This document shows, piece after piece, positions 24,455-31,943 of a stretch of 34,335 nt of DNA (the stretch's first letter is position 1; the number at the start of each line of letters is the position of its first letter). The notes beneath the pieces are model-generated. The model was not told the origin of the DNA and made no database searches. It was given only the letters and a program-made list of their open reading frames with translations. The stretch spans positions 1-34,335 of the forward strand of contig JAGXNR010000026.1 in the NCBI GenBank assembly GCA_019894875.1, written 5' to 3'. The translations under genes were made by a program, and so were the position numbers. The stretch is from Promethearchaeota archaeon. GTDB taxonomy: Archaea; Asgardarchaeota; Lokiarchaeia; Sigynarchaeales; SOKP01.

Positions 24455-24517
24455 CGCCAGCTAAATTTTTTTTCCATTTCCATATTAGATCACATTTTTG
24501 TTTAACTGGCGTTTTTT
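24455..24517 (+). terminator. Long-stem hairpin with U-run (terminator or small structured RNA)
   Basis: CGCCAGCTAAA (24455-24465) pairs with TTTAACTGGCG (24501-24511) with a single C-A mismatch, enclosing a 35-base AT-rich loop; TTTTTT follows directly (24512-24517). It lies 110 bp after tRNA-Gly and 91 bp before the next gene. In an otherwise AT-rich gap the conserved GC stem is striking. It may end the Nep1/tRNA transcript; a separate small RNA is an alternative. Confidence 0.5.
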
Positions 24518-24607
24518 ACTACTTTAAAGAATGTTACCAAATTTTTTTTTCAATAATCTTAAATCCTTAAGTTTATTATTAAGGAATACAAAACTCAACT
24601 CATAATC

Positions 24608-25744
24608 ATGGTCAGATATAGATACAAAGAATTTAAATCTGTATTAAACAAACAGAAATATCCTGATTCATGGTTTTGGGCACGATATACATTGAACACA
24701 TATTCAGGGTGCGCTCATGCTTGTATTTATTGTGATGCCCGGAGTCAACGGTATTATTTGCATGATTTTGATAATGAAGTTATAATTAAAACAAATTTTG
24801 ATAAAAAGCTTGATCAGAGACTCAAAAGAGCTCGAAAGTTATTACCTGATGTTATCGCCCCTGGGGGAGTAAATGATGCCTATCAGCCCATTGAAAAAAA
24901 GATTGAAGATACAAGAAAGGTTTTACAAGTTATTGAAAAACATAAATTTCCTATCAATATTGCCACTAAATCAAACTTGGTTGTAAGAGATATTGATATC
25001 TTAAAAAACATCGCCACTGATACTTGGTGTACCATAGGATTTTCGATTACTACAACAAGTGAAGATCTCGCAAGTTTTTTAGAACCTTATTCTTCACTTC
25101 CCTCGGAAAGATTTGAAGCTATAAAGACTATTAAAAAGCAAGCACCCAATATTCAAGTCGGTACTTATTTCATGCCAATTATTCCATTTCTAGAGGATGA
25201 CGATGAAAATTTAGAGGATGTAATTAATCAATCCAAAAATTCTGGTGCAGATTTTGTTTTGTTTTCACCCGGCTTGACTTTACGAGATTCTCAAGCCGAT
25301 TTTTTTATACATAAGTTAAAGAGCAGTAAATATAATAATATCGTAAAATCACTACTTGAATTATATAAAGGCCAGATTTATCCTCCTGCTGATTATGCCA
25401 GAAAGATAAACTCTAAATTATTGAATTTATGCGAAAAATATAATATTCCTGTTAGAGTTAAAAGGTGGATTCCTTCTGATTACCGTAAATGGAATTATAA
25501 GATCTCAGAATTGTTATTGAATAAAGAAAATATGAACACCTTGAGAACAGGAAAATCAAATAAAACCATGATGTGGGCAGGTTTAAATCTAAATAATTTA
25601 GAAGAATCTATTATAGATGTATTCAGACGAGGTGAACTTTCGAAATTGAAAAACTTTACAAAACCTATAATAGAATTTGTATCACCCCACTTAGAAAAGG
25701 TAAACACCTTAAATCAAAAAACAGGTATCGGTAAATTCTTATGA
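24608..25744 (+). CDS. Spore photoproduct lyase-like (SPL-family) radical SAM protein
   Basis: A radical S-adenosylmethionine protein of 378 residues. The iron-sulfur motif is GCAHACIYCDA (C35, C39 and C42, spacing C-x3-C-x2-C), preceded by NTYSGC as in the SPL/Rv2578c-like group. Barrel strands follow (FPINIATKSNLVVRDIDIL, WCTIGFSITT, YFMPIIPFLEDDDENL). The C-terminal part (PPADYARKINSKL, then RVKRWIPSDYRKW) is typical of this group. True spore photoproduct lyases reverse a UV thymine dimer; most archaeal members have no known substrate. It overlaps the AlkD-like gene by 4 bp (ATGA), so they are translated together and a DNA-damage role is plausible but not shown. Start ATG 24608. Confidence 0.85.
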   Translation: MVRYRYKEFKSVLNKQKYPDSWFWARYTLNTYSGCAHACIYCDARSQRYYLHDFDNEVIIKTNFDKKLDQRLKRARKLLPDVIAPGGVNDAYQPIEKKIEDTRKVLQVIEKHKFPINIATKSNLVVRDIDILKNIATDTWCTIGFSITTTSEDLASFLEPYSSLPSERFEAIKTIKKQAPNIQVGTYFMPIIPFLEDDDENLEDVINQSKNSGADFVLFSPGLTLRDSQADFFIHKLKSSKYNNIVKSLLELYKGQIYPPADYARKINSKLLNLCEKYNIPVRVKRWIPSDYRKWNYKISELLLNKENMNTLRTGKSNKTMMWAGLNLNNLEESIIDVFRRGELSKLKNFTKPIIEFVSPHLEKVNTLNQKTGIGKFL

Positions 25745-26481
25745 TTGATAAGGTAATAAGTGAGATTAAAATTTTTTTAAAGAAAAACGCACCCCAATTA
25801 ACTAAAGAACAAAAATCCAGAATGTACAAGATTTTAAACTCGGATAATCCTGATTTTGTTATCTATGGAAACAAACATCCTGAAATTGAGAAATTTGTTA
25901 GGAAAATTCATATAGAGTTTGAATTAACATACGTAGATGCCTTAGAAATATTCAAAACCTTGATAAAATCTAATATCCATGATGAAAAAATGGCAGGAAT
26001 ATTCCTATTAAATAGGTTTAAGAAAGGATTCAATAGAGAAACAATTGAATTGTTTTATGATATAATTCCTAATTATTACGACAATTGGGGTATAACTGAC
26101 ACATCAATGATAAGAATGCTTGGACCTTATCTTGCAAAAAGTGGAAATGAAAAACTAGCAGAAAACACCATTGAAAAATGGTCAAATTCAGAGAATCTTT
26201 GGGTTCGACGTGCCGCTTTAGTTATTTTACTTAAATTAATAATGGTTAAAAAAGAATTCAATACTGATAATGTTTTTAAACTCGTTGAAAGAAGGCATAA
26301 AGATCCAGAGGAGTATATTCATAAAGGAATCGGATGGCTCCTAAAGACTTGTTCTAATTATGAACCAGAAATTATTTTTAAATACTTAATGAAAAATAAA
26401 GGAAACCTCTCTCGATTAATCCTTCGATATGCTAGTGAAAAATTGGCAAAAGAGAAAAGAGCACAAATATTAAAGAAATAA
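25741..26481 (+). CDS. AlkD-type HEAT-repeat DNA alkylation repair protein
   Basis: A 246-residue all-helical protein of the AlkC/AlkD superfamily, DNA glycosylases that remove positively charged alkylated bases (N3-methyladenine, N7-methylguanine) and bulky adducts without flipping the base. Family features: the N-terminal GNKHPEIEKFVRKIH, HEAT-like helices with KMAGIFLLNRFKKGFNRETIEL, NWGITDTSM, NLWVRRAALVILL and the end HKGIGWLLKTCSN (AlkD: K[AG].GW.LRE). The tryptophan/aspartate positions of the active cleft (WGxxD) are present. Start ATG at 25741 is shared with the end of the radical SAM gene. Substrate range is unknown. Confidence 0.87.
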   Translation: MIDKVISEIKIFLKKNAPQLTKEQKSRMYKILNSDNPDFVIYGNKHPEIEKFVRKIHIEFELTYVDALEIFKTLIKSNIHDEKMAGIFLLNRFKKGFNRETIELFYDIIPNYYDNWGITDTSMIRMLGPYLAKSGNEKLAENTIEKWSNSENLWVRRAALVILLKLIMVKKEFNTDNVFKLVERRHKDPEEYIHKGIGWLLKTCSNYEPEIIFKYLMKNKGNLSRLILRYASEKLAKEKRAQILKK

Positions 26482-26530
26482 AATATTTTGACAGCTATTA
26501 TGATTTACTAAAAGTAAAGGAGTTTTAAAT

Positions 26531-27850
26531 ATGACAAAAGAGAATGAGGAACTGGTATTATCTATTAAGAACTTATTGGAGAAGTTCAATAAGTCTGACC
26601 TTATATTAGATGAAATTGAAGGATGGGATGGAATTATCCAATTTATTTTAACCAACAACTTCCATTTTTATATTTTTAATTCGGGACAAAAGTTAGAATA
26701 TGTTGAGGGGAAAGCGGATGATCCAGACTTTACCCTAAAAACACCCCCAAACTTAGCTAAAAAACTATTCGATGGAGAAATGGATGTTAGGAGTTTCTTT
26801 GATGCTATAACGAATAAAACAATAGAATTTCAAGGAGATTCCTCTCATTTTATGAAACTTACGGTATTGCTTGAATATCTTGAAGAGAATAAAAGTCAAG
26901 AATTAAAAAGTGGGAAAGAAGATTGGATTGTAGAAGCACCGGAGAATCATGGAATGAAATCAGATCTTCTTGACGACGCTGCTAGAAAATTAAAAGAAAT
27001 AGATATCAATCGCAATAGCTTTGTAGTAATTCGACATGGAGTATTGATCTATGAAGAATACTATGGTCAACGCAGTTACGAAACCCGTAAAAGATGGCAT
27101 TATGATATTGCCTCGGTCACCAAAACAATAGCAGCCTTGGTCATTGGAGTTGCTGTAACCAAAGGATTATTTAGTGTCGACGATCTGATTACTGATTGGA
27201 TTCCTAACCCCGCAAAAGGAATAGTTCCCGGTTCAAAAATTAGACATTTAATGACTCAAACATCTGAAACAGAACCCGCTGGAACAAATTTCAAGTATAA
27301 TAGTGAGGATGAAGTGAATACTTTAGGTAAAATTATAACTGTAGCTTCTGGAGTACCCTCTAAAGAATTTGCTAATGAAAACCTCTTCCAACCTCTAGGT
27401 GTCCGTAATTACTCTTGGGGTGAAGCAGTAGCTGATATGACTGATCTTCCTGTCGGATACGGAATGAAAATATCCTCTAGAGATGCAGCTAAGCTAGGGC
27501 AATTAATGTTAAATAAAGGTAAATGGAATGGGGTAAAATTTATATCAGAACAGTATATAAACGAAATGGTAAAACCTAGCTTTCTTGATGTTAATAGTGG
27601 CTATGGATATCTCTTATGGCTTAATAATTCTCTGGGGAAATGGGTAAGACCTTTCAAACAAGGAACGGGTAGAATGATCCAGAACGCTCCCGAAGATATG
27701 TTTATGGCAACTGGCTTTTATGGACGATTTATTTTTGTGATTCCCAGCTTAAATATTGTTATTGTCACCTTCGGGAAGAAATTCGTTATGGAAAGCCTTG
27801 ATACCGCAAGAGAATTTTATAATGCAATTGCTCCCGCATTACCCTCTTAA
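26531..27850 (+). CDS. SCP2 domain fused to a class C beta-lactamase-type serine hydrolase
   Basis: A two-domain cytosolic protein of 439 residues; no signal peptide. Residues about 25-118 form an SCP2 lipid-carrier fold (FHFYIFNSGQKLEYVEG, DPDFTLKTPPNLAKKLFDGE, FQGDSSHFMKL). Residues about 135-439 form a serine beta-lactamase/transpeptidase-like hydrolase. The catalytic SxxK is S195-VT-K198 in YDIASVTKTI. The second motif Y256-N-S replaces the more usual Y-S-N, and the third region ATGFYGRF (393-400) matches the GxGG-type motif of the esterase branch. Cytosolic location and the lipid-binding partner suggest an esterase or amidase for lipid-like substrates, not antibiotic resistance. RBS AAGGAG at 26517-26522 supports ATG 26531. 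Confidence 0.87.
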   Translation: MTKENEELVLSIKNLLEKFNKSDLILDEIEGWDGIIQFILTNNFHFYIFNSGQKLEYVEGKADDPDFTLKTPPNLAKKLFDGEMDVRSFFDAITNKTIEFQGDSSHFMKLTVLLEYLEENKSQELKSGKEDWIVEAPENHGMKSDLLDDAARKLKEIDINRNSFVVIRHGVLIYEEYYGQRSYETRKRWHYDIASVTKTIAALVIGVAVTKGLFSVDDLITDWIPNPAKGIVPGSKIRHLMTQTSETEPAGTNFKYNSEDEVNTLGKIITVASGVPSKEFANENLFQPLGVRNYSWGEAVADMTDLPVGYGMKISSRDAAKLGQLMLNKGKWNGVKFISEQYINEMVKPSFLDVNSGYGYLLWLNNSLGKWVRPFKQGTGRMIQNAPEDMFMATGFYGRFIFVIPSLNIVIVTFGKKFVMESLDTAREFYNAIAPALPS

Positions 27851-27962
27851 TTTTAATTTCACAATTAAGAATATATAAAGGTATTCTTTGATTAGAAAAG
27901 TTATTTTAAATCCAAAAATAAATCAATATTTAACAAAGATAATTTATAGGAGAAAAAATAAA

Positions 27963-28991
27963 ATGCGAGCCGCATTAATTCAAGAAATTGGTAAAGTTAG
28001 TATAGTAGATGTTCCTAAACCTTCTCCCGCAGCTGGAGAAGCCCTAGTTAAAATTACCACCGCAGGTGTCTGCCGTTCGGACTTGCATATTGTAATGGGC
28101 GATTGGATGAAACTACCAACACCACGTCCTATTGGGCATGAAGGTATTGGGATAGTTGAGGAATTGGGCCCTGACAATAAATCTGAAATAAAAGTAGGTG
28201 ATAGGGTGATATTAGGTCTCGGTGGAACAGGTGGATACTGGTGTGGAACCTGTGAGTATTGTCTTTCCGGAGAAACTAACCACTGTCCCCAAAGTAGACC
28301 CATATTCGGAATATTTAGTGAATACATTTCTGTATGGGCACCCTCTTTGGTAAAAATTCCTGATGAACTAAGTGATAATGAAGTACCTTTAGCATGTGGT
28401 GGGTTAACTGCATATGCAGCAATAAAAAAACTTAAGAATCTGAACATATCCCCAGGGAGTAATATTGCCATTATTGGGGCTGCTGGTGGACTTGGTCATT
28501 ATGCAGTACAGATAGCAAAAGCATTTGGGTATAAAGTTATTGGGGTTGATGTAGGACCAGAAAAATTAGAAATCGTCAAAAAACTTGGTGCTGACCATGC
28601 AATAGATGTTAGTGAAGCAGCGAAGTTCGTTACACAAAATTTAAAGGGAGTTCAAGCAAGCATAGTATTCGCAGCAAATATTTCTGCTTATAATCTTGGA
28701 TTAAGTTTACTCAAGGTAGGAGGAACATTAATTGGAGCAGGGTTACCTGCATTCAGTGAAGGAGCAATCTCAATTACCCCATTCGTCCTAATAATGAGAA
28801 ATGTACACATAACCGGATCTAAAACCGGTACTGTAGAAGATATGAAAGATTTAGTCCAATTAGCTGTAGAAGGCAAGGTTAAAACTCATGTCGGCAGAAC
28901 TGCAAATCTTTCAGAAATTAATGAGGTATTTGAGGAAATGCGTGAAGGTAAATTTGTGGGAAGAGCCATTATTAATAATATCATGAAATAA
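27963..28991 (+). CDS. Zinc-dependent alcohol dehydrogenase (MDR family)
   Basis: A medium-chain NAD(P)-dependent alcohol dehydrogenase of 342 residues. Catalytic zinc ligands: C37 (GVCRSDLH), H59/E60 (GHEG) and C145 (LACGGLTAY). Structural zinc ligands: C94, C97, C100 and C108. The coenzyme site is GAAGGLGHYAVQIAKAFG, and the Asp in VIGVDVGPEK favours NAD. Start is ATG 27963, preceded at 10 bases by AGGAG (27948-27952) and followed by the family's MRAALIQEIG. An upstream TTG in frame (27888) would only add unrelated residues. Substrate cannot be deduced; relatives use ethanol or longer aldehydes. It follows the SCP2-hydrolase fusion by 112 bp. Confidence 0.93.
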   Translation: MRAALIQEIGKVSIVDVPKPSPAAGEALVKITTAGVCRSDLHIVMGDWMKLPTPRPIGHEGIGIVEELGPDNKSEIKVGDRVILGLGGTGGYWCGTCEYCLSGETNHCPQSRPIFGIFSEYISVWAPSLVKIPDELSDNEVPLACGGLTAYAAIKKLKNLNISPGSNIAIIGAAGGLGHYAVQIAKAFGYKVIGVDVGPEKLEIVKKLGADHAIDVSEAAKFVTQNLKGVQASIVFAANISAYNLGLSLLKVGGTLIGAGLPAFSEGAISITPFVLIMRNVHITGSKTGTVEDMKDLVQLAVEGKVKTHVGRTANLSEINEVFEEMREGKFVGRAIINNIMK

Positions 28992-29045
28992 TGCCTGTGA
29001 AAAATTGTTCTAATTACGATATAGTTAATAAAAAATTAGAATCCT

Positions 29046-29726
29046 ATGAAATACAAAGCAATTATTTTTGATCTATTTGGTACTCTTGTTGATAGTTATT
29101 CAGTACAAGGATACAATAGATTATTAACAGATATGGCTTCAGCTCTCGAATTACCTGTAGAAGATTTTTCAAAACTTTGGCGCGATACAACTTATGAGCG
29201 TGGAACTGGGATTTTTAAAACCACTGAAGACAGTATAAAATATATTTGTAATATGCTTAAAGTTTCTGTAAGTGAGGAAAAAATTAAGAAATGTGAACAA
29301 ATCAGACAAGATACTACAACCAAAGCTTTAACTCCTAAAAATGGAGCTGTTGATGTTTTAAAATGTCTAAAAGGATTAGAATATAAGATTGGGTTAATAA
29401 CTAATTGTTCTGCCGAAGTGCCTCTCCTATGGGAAAATACAGAATTTTCTCATTTATTTGATGTTACTATATTCTCCGCTTCAGTAGGTCTGAAAAAACC
29501 CGACGCTCAAATATATAATTTAGCATGTGAACAATTGGGAGTCGATCCAAATGAATGCCTTTATTTTGGAGATGGTGATAGCAATGAACTATCGGGAGCA
29601 TCTCAGTTAGGTATGGATGCGGTTATGATCCGTGATCCCAATGAGTTGGACCCCTATCGTTTAGTTGAGGTTGAGTGGGATGGTCGGAAAATTGAAAATT
29701 TTAAGGAGATAATGGATCTGATTTAA
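29046..29726 (+). CDS. HAD superfamily hydrolase
   Basis: A haloacid-dehalogenase-fold hydrolase (subfamily IA-like, helical cap), 226 residues. Motif I is FDLFGTLVDS with nucleophile D9; the second acidic residue of the usual DxDxT is Phe, as in dehalogenase-type or some phosphatase members. Motif II is LITNCS (T119), motif III GLKKPD (K150/K151) and motif IV YFGDGDSNE (D176/D178). The substrate is unknown: phosphatase or 2-haloacid dehalogenase are both possible. It lies 54 bp downstream of the alcohol dehydrogenase and may share its transcript. Start ATG 29046. Confidence 0.88.
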   Translation: MKYKAIIFDLFGTLVDSYSVQGYNRLLTDMASALELPVEDFSKLWRDTTYERGTGIFKTTEDSIKYICNMLKVSVSEEKIKKCEQIRQDTTTKALTPKNGAVDVLKCLKGLEYKIGLITNCSAEVPLLWENTEFSHLFDVTIFSASVGLKKPDAQIYNLACEQLGVDPNECLYFGDGDSNELSGASQLGMDAVMIRDPNELDPYRLVEVEWDGRKIENFKEIMDLI

Positions 29727-29734
29727 TTGAAATT

Positions 29735-29905
29735 TTAACAATTATTTTCCCCAATGACTGGAAGAAATTGTTGACGTCTAATAATTTTCTTATTAAATTT
29801 TTCAAAGGAATTTTCCTCGAAATCAGACGCTGAATTTACCTTTCCACCCCAATTTTCTTTGAAATTGGGACCAAATTTTAAAAGGCTCGAACCTTGATAT
29901 ATCAT
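29735..29905 (-). CDS. Orphan 56-residue ORF with a second, decayed copy 3.5 kb downstream
   Basis: An intact minus-strand frame of 56 codons, ATG at 29905. It starts MIYQGSSLLK, has the centre NWGGKVNSASDFEEN and a basic middle (FNKKIIRRQQF). A TATA-like TATAAAAAT lies about 28 bp upstream of the ATG, which fits a leaderless archaeal gene; there is no Shine-Dalgarno. The DNA from 29791 to 29869 matches 33336-33414 without gaps at about 60 of 79 positions, and the shared frame there reads KWIGKVNSGSDFHEK after an in-frame TGA. Conservation of the reading between copies suggests a coding origin. Family and function unknown; it could itself be a remnant of a longer gene. Confidence 0.45.
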   Translation of the reverse strand: MIYQGSSLLKFGPNFKENWGGKVNSASDFEENSFEKFNKKIIRRQQFLPVIGENNC

Positions 29906-29975
29906 TATTTACTTTTAAGAATGATTTTTATAGATTGAATGAGTATCAATATATAATAAATATGTAATTTCGAAG

Positions 29976-30290
29976 GTGAAGAAAATTCATAAATTTTGTC
30001 CATTATGTGGAACAGAAAATCCTATAAATTCAAGGAATTGTGGAGCTTGTGGTTCTCCATTTGAAGAATCATCTATGAGAGAAGTAGATGAAAAATATGA
30101 AATGAAAGTGATAAAGAAGGAGGGTAGCGATAGTAGCGACAGTAGTGACAGTAGCGATAGTAGTGACAGTAGTGACAGTAGCGACAGTAGTGACAGTAGC
30201 AACGCTTCAGTTTCAAAACCCATAGCTTATCTTTTAGGTTTTACTTTAATGTTTTTCTTTGCCATCGTATCTTTCATGATATTTTATTAA
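29976..30290 (+). CDS. Zinc-ribbon protein with Ser-Asp repeat linker and C-terminal membrane helix
   Basis: A 104-residue protein with three parts: a zinc ribbon (about 8-27, CPLCGTENPINSRNCGACG), an acidic linker of eight SDS triplets (about 51-74) and a C-terminal transmembrane helix (about 84-103, IAYLLGFTLMFFFAIVSFM) that ends at the stop. The layout is that of a tail-anchored protein with the ribbon in the cytosol, a possible client of the Get3-like ATPase at 15701-16714. Start is GTG 29976; no in-frame ATG precedes the ribbon. The repeat is made of 9-bp units, so its length may vary between strains. Function unknown; a scaffold or membrane-tethering role is speculation. Confidence 0.75.
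   Translation: MKKIHKFCPLCGTENPINSRNCGACGSPFEESSMREVDEKYEMKVIKKEGSDSSDSSDSSDSSDSSDSSDSSDSSNASVSKPIAYLLGFTLMFFFAIVSFMIFY
30126..30197 (+). repeat. Eight 9-bp tandem units encoding Ser-Asp-Ser
   Basis: Eight units of the form AG[CT]GA[CT]AGT, in frame with the zinc-ribbon gene. Third-base differences (AGC/AGT, GAT/GAC) break the DNA repeat while the protein stays (SDS)8, so selection for the acidic linker or old age of the repeat is likely. The bordering codons GGT and AGC-AAC are degenerate units. Confidence 0.9.
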
Positions 30291-30336
30291 AGTATATATT
30301 TAAAAGGTTGTTATCCAGCCTTGAAGTTGTCAATTT

Positions 30337-31812
30337 ATGTCTATAATGACCTTTGATGAATATTACGATAAATGGTTGGAAGATCATGCTTATAATGATA
30401 GCAGTATTGTAAAAGGATGGTTAAAGATATCATATTATACATGTAAACATGTATTTCTTCCATTAAAATTTACACCCTTAGGAATTGATTTTCTAAGTCT
30501 TGCTTTTTCACTTTTAATCGTTGTTATATTCTCTTTATTTCCTTATTTAGATGAAATTGGATTATTGATTAGTGGCTTTTTAATTATTTTTTTAATGATG
30601 AGTATAGGAATGATGGATAATTTAGATGGGATAATAGCACGGTTAACAAATAAAAAAAGTCCAAGAGGATCATATCAAGATTTAATATTTGATAGAATAA
30701 ATGATGGAATCATTCTAATTAGCCCTATCTTTTCAAATTATACTAAAATAGGTTCTATTCTATTTTTATTATTTACAGTATTTATATTTGAAAATTTACG
30801 TTCTATCCATATTTCAGCAGGAATTCCTATATTTAGTACTCTAGGAGAAAGACACGCACGATTAATTTTCCAAATTGGATATATTGGGATAAGTACTTGT
30901 GGATTTTATCTTGTTTCTTTAGGATATACCTCTCAAATTTCAATCTTTGGAAAGATTATTCATTTCTGGCCAAATCTTGATATTTTATATATTTGTTTAG
31001 GGTTAATTTCTATTATTGGTATAGTTCAACTCACATTAAAAATAGCGAAAACCCAAATATCTCCATTATATTTATCAAATAACATAACCTCAATATCAAA
31101 TACTAAAGAATATAAATTAAATGAACTTAGTGCCCTTCATGAACAAACAAGTAGAGAAGAATTTGAAGAAGCATACAAAAACCTCATCTCAGCTACGTAT
31201 CTTTATGACTATAAAAATATAATAAAGAGATTAGGTTATGTTCAAGGAAAAAAACTAAATGGGATTATAAAAAATCCAAGGATTTTATTTCTGATTATCC
31301 TGATAACAGATTTCATATTTTTTTTTATATTATTGCTAAAATTTAACTTGAAATCGTTAAATATTATAATTGAGGCCTTATTTAATGTTTTTATTATTGC
31401 ATATTTCTTGTTTTTTATGGGAAAATTAAAAAAAATGCTTTATTATTCAGCTTATAAAAGATATTTATCAATACATAATCTCATCTTTTTCCATTTTTTA
31501 GATTTGACAACAGAAATATTACTTCTAAGTATTTTATCTTTTACAATCCCAAATAATATCGATCAAATATTTGTGATTTTTTGCCTAATTGTACAATTAT
31601 GTCGTACTGTAAATATTTTGAATCAAAGAAGAAAAGTTATTGAAAAAAAAACATATCTACCACACGTTTATTTTAATATTATTAATCTGTTCCTACTATT
31701 TGGAATTATTTTTGCTTTATTCCTTCAAAAGCTATTTTTGATTGGTTTTACTTTACTATTATTATTTTTTCTTATTAAAAATATTTATAAAACAAATTCC
31801 TGCTTAAAATAA
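30337..31812 (+). CDS. Double-length CDP-alcohol phosphotransferase-domain membrane protein
   Basis: A 491-residue integral membrane protein. The first half (about 45-235) is a CDP-alcohol phosphotransferase with the complete signature D94-x2-D97-G98-x2-A101-R102-x8-G111-x3-D115-x3-D119 and about six helices. This region is shaped like eukaryotic choline/ethanolamine phosphotransferases (SELI-type). A soluble stretch (about 250-310) follows, then a second, unrecognised membrane domain of about five helices (about 312-485) with KMLYYSAYKRYLS. That added half is not part of the usual 200-residue family members. It may make a phospholipid head group using an unknown alcohol. Start ATG 30337; alternative ATG 30346. 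Codon use is very AT-rich. Confidence 0.82.
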   Translation: MSIMTFDEYYDKWLEDHAYNDSSIVKGWLKISYYTCKHVFLPLKFTPLGIDFLSLAFSLLIVVIFSLFPYLDEIGLLISGFLIIFLMMSIGMMDNLDGIIARLTNKKSPRGSYQDLIFDRINDGIILISPIFSNYTKIGSILFLLFTVFIFENLRSIHISAGIPIFSTLGERHARLIFQIGYIGISTCGFYLVSLGYTSQISIFGKIIHFWPNLDILYICLGLISIIGIVQLTLKIAKTQISPLYLSNNITSISNTKEYKLNELSALHEQTSREEFEEAYKNLISATYLYDYKNIIKRLGYVQGKKLNGIIKNPRILFLIILITDFIFFFILLLKFNLKSLNIIIEALFNVFIIAYFLFFMGKLKKMLYYSAYKRYLSIHNLIFFHFLDLTTEILLLSILSFTIPNNIDQIFVIFCLIVQLCRTVNILNQRRKVIEKKTYLPHVYFNIINLFLLFGIIFALFLQKLFLIGFTLLLLFFLIKNIYKTNSCLK

Positions 31813-31943
31813 ATAATGTTACTTCTCAAGTATAATATCAGCATTAAAATTGTTTTTATGGAGAATTTTCCACTCTCTCGGACCTTAAATAACTATACTA
31901 CCATGAAAAAATTTTTCTTAGAAGGAAATTTTTATTAAGTGAA

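Noticed and set aside
27980..28471. Long antisense frame opposite the alcohol dehydrogenase
   Set aside because: Sense strand has all zinc and NAD motifs; the antisense product has no recognisable feature.
29881..29899. tRNA T-arm-like GGTTCGAGCC on the minus strand
   Set aside because: Neither acceptor nor anticodon stem can be formed around it; it lies in the small ORF.
30126..30197. Short tandem repeat as a CRISPR array
   Set aside because: Units are 9 bp, without spacers, and in frame with a protein.
29987..30223. Antisense frame with poly-(Leu-Leu-Ser) across the Ser-Asp repeat
   Set aside because: It is the mirror image of the coding 9-bp repeat; zinc-ribbon and membrane helix are clear on the other strand.
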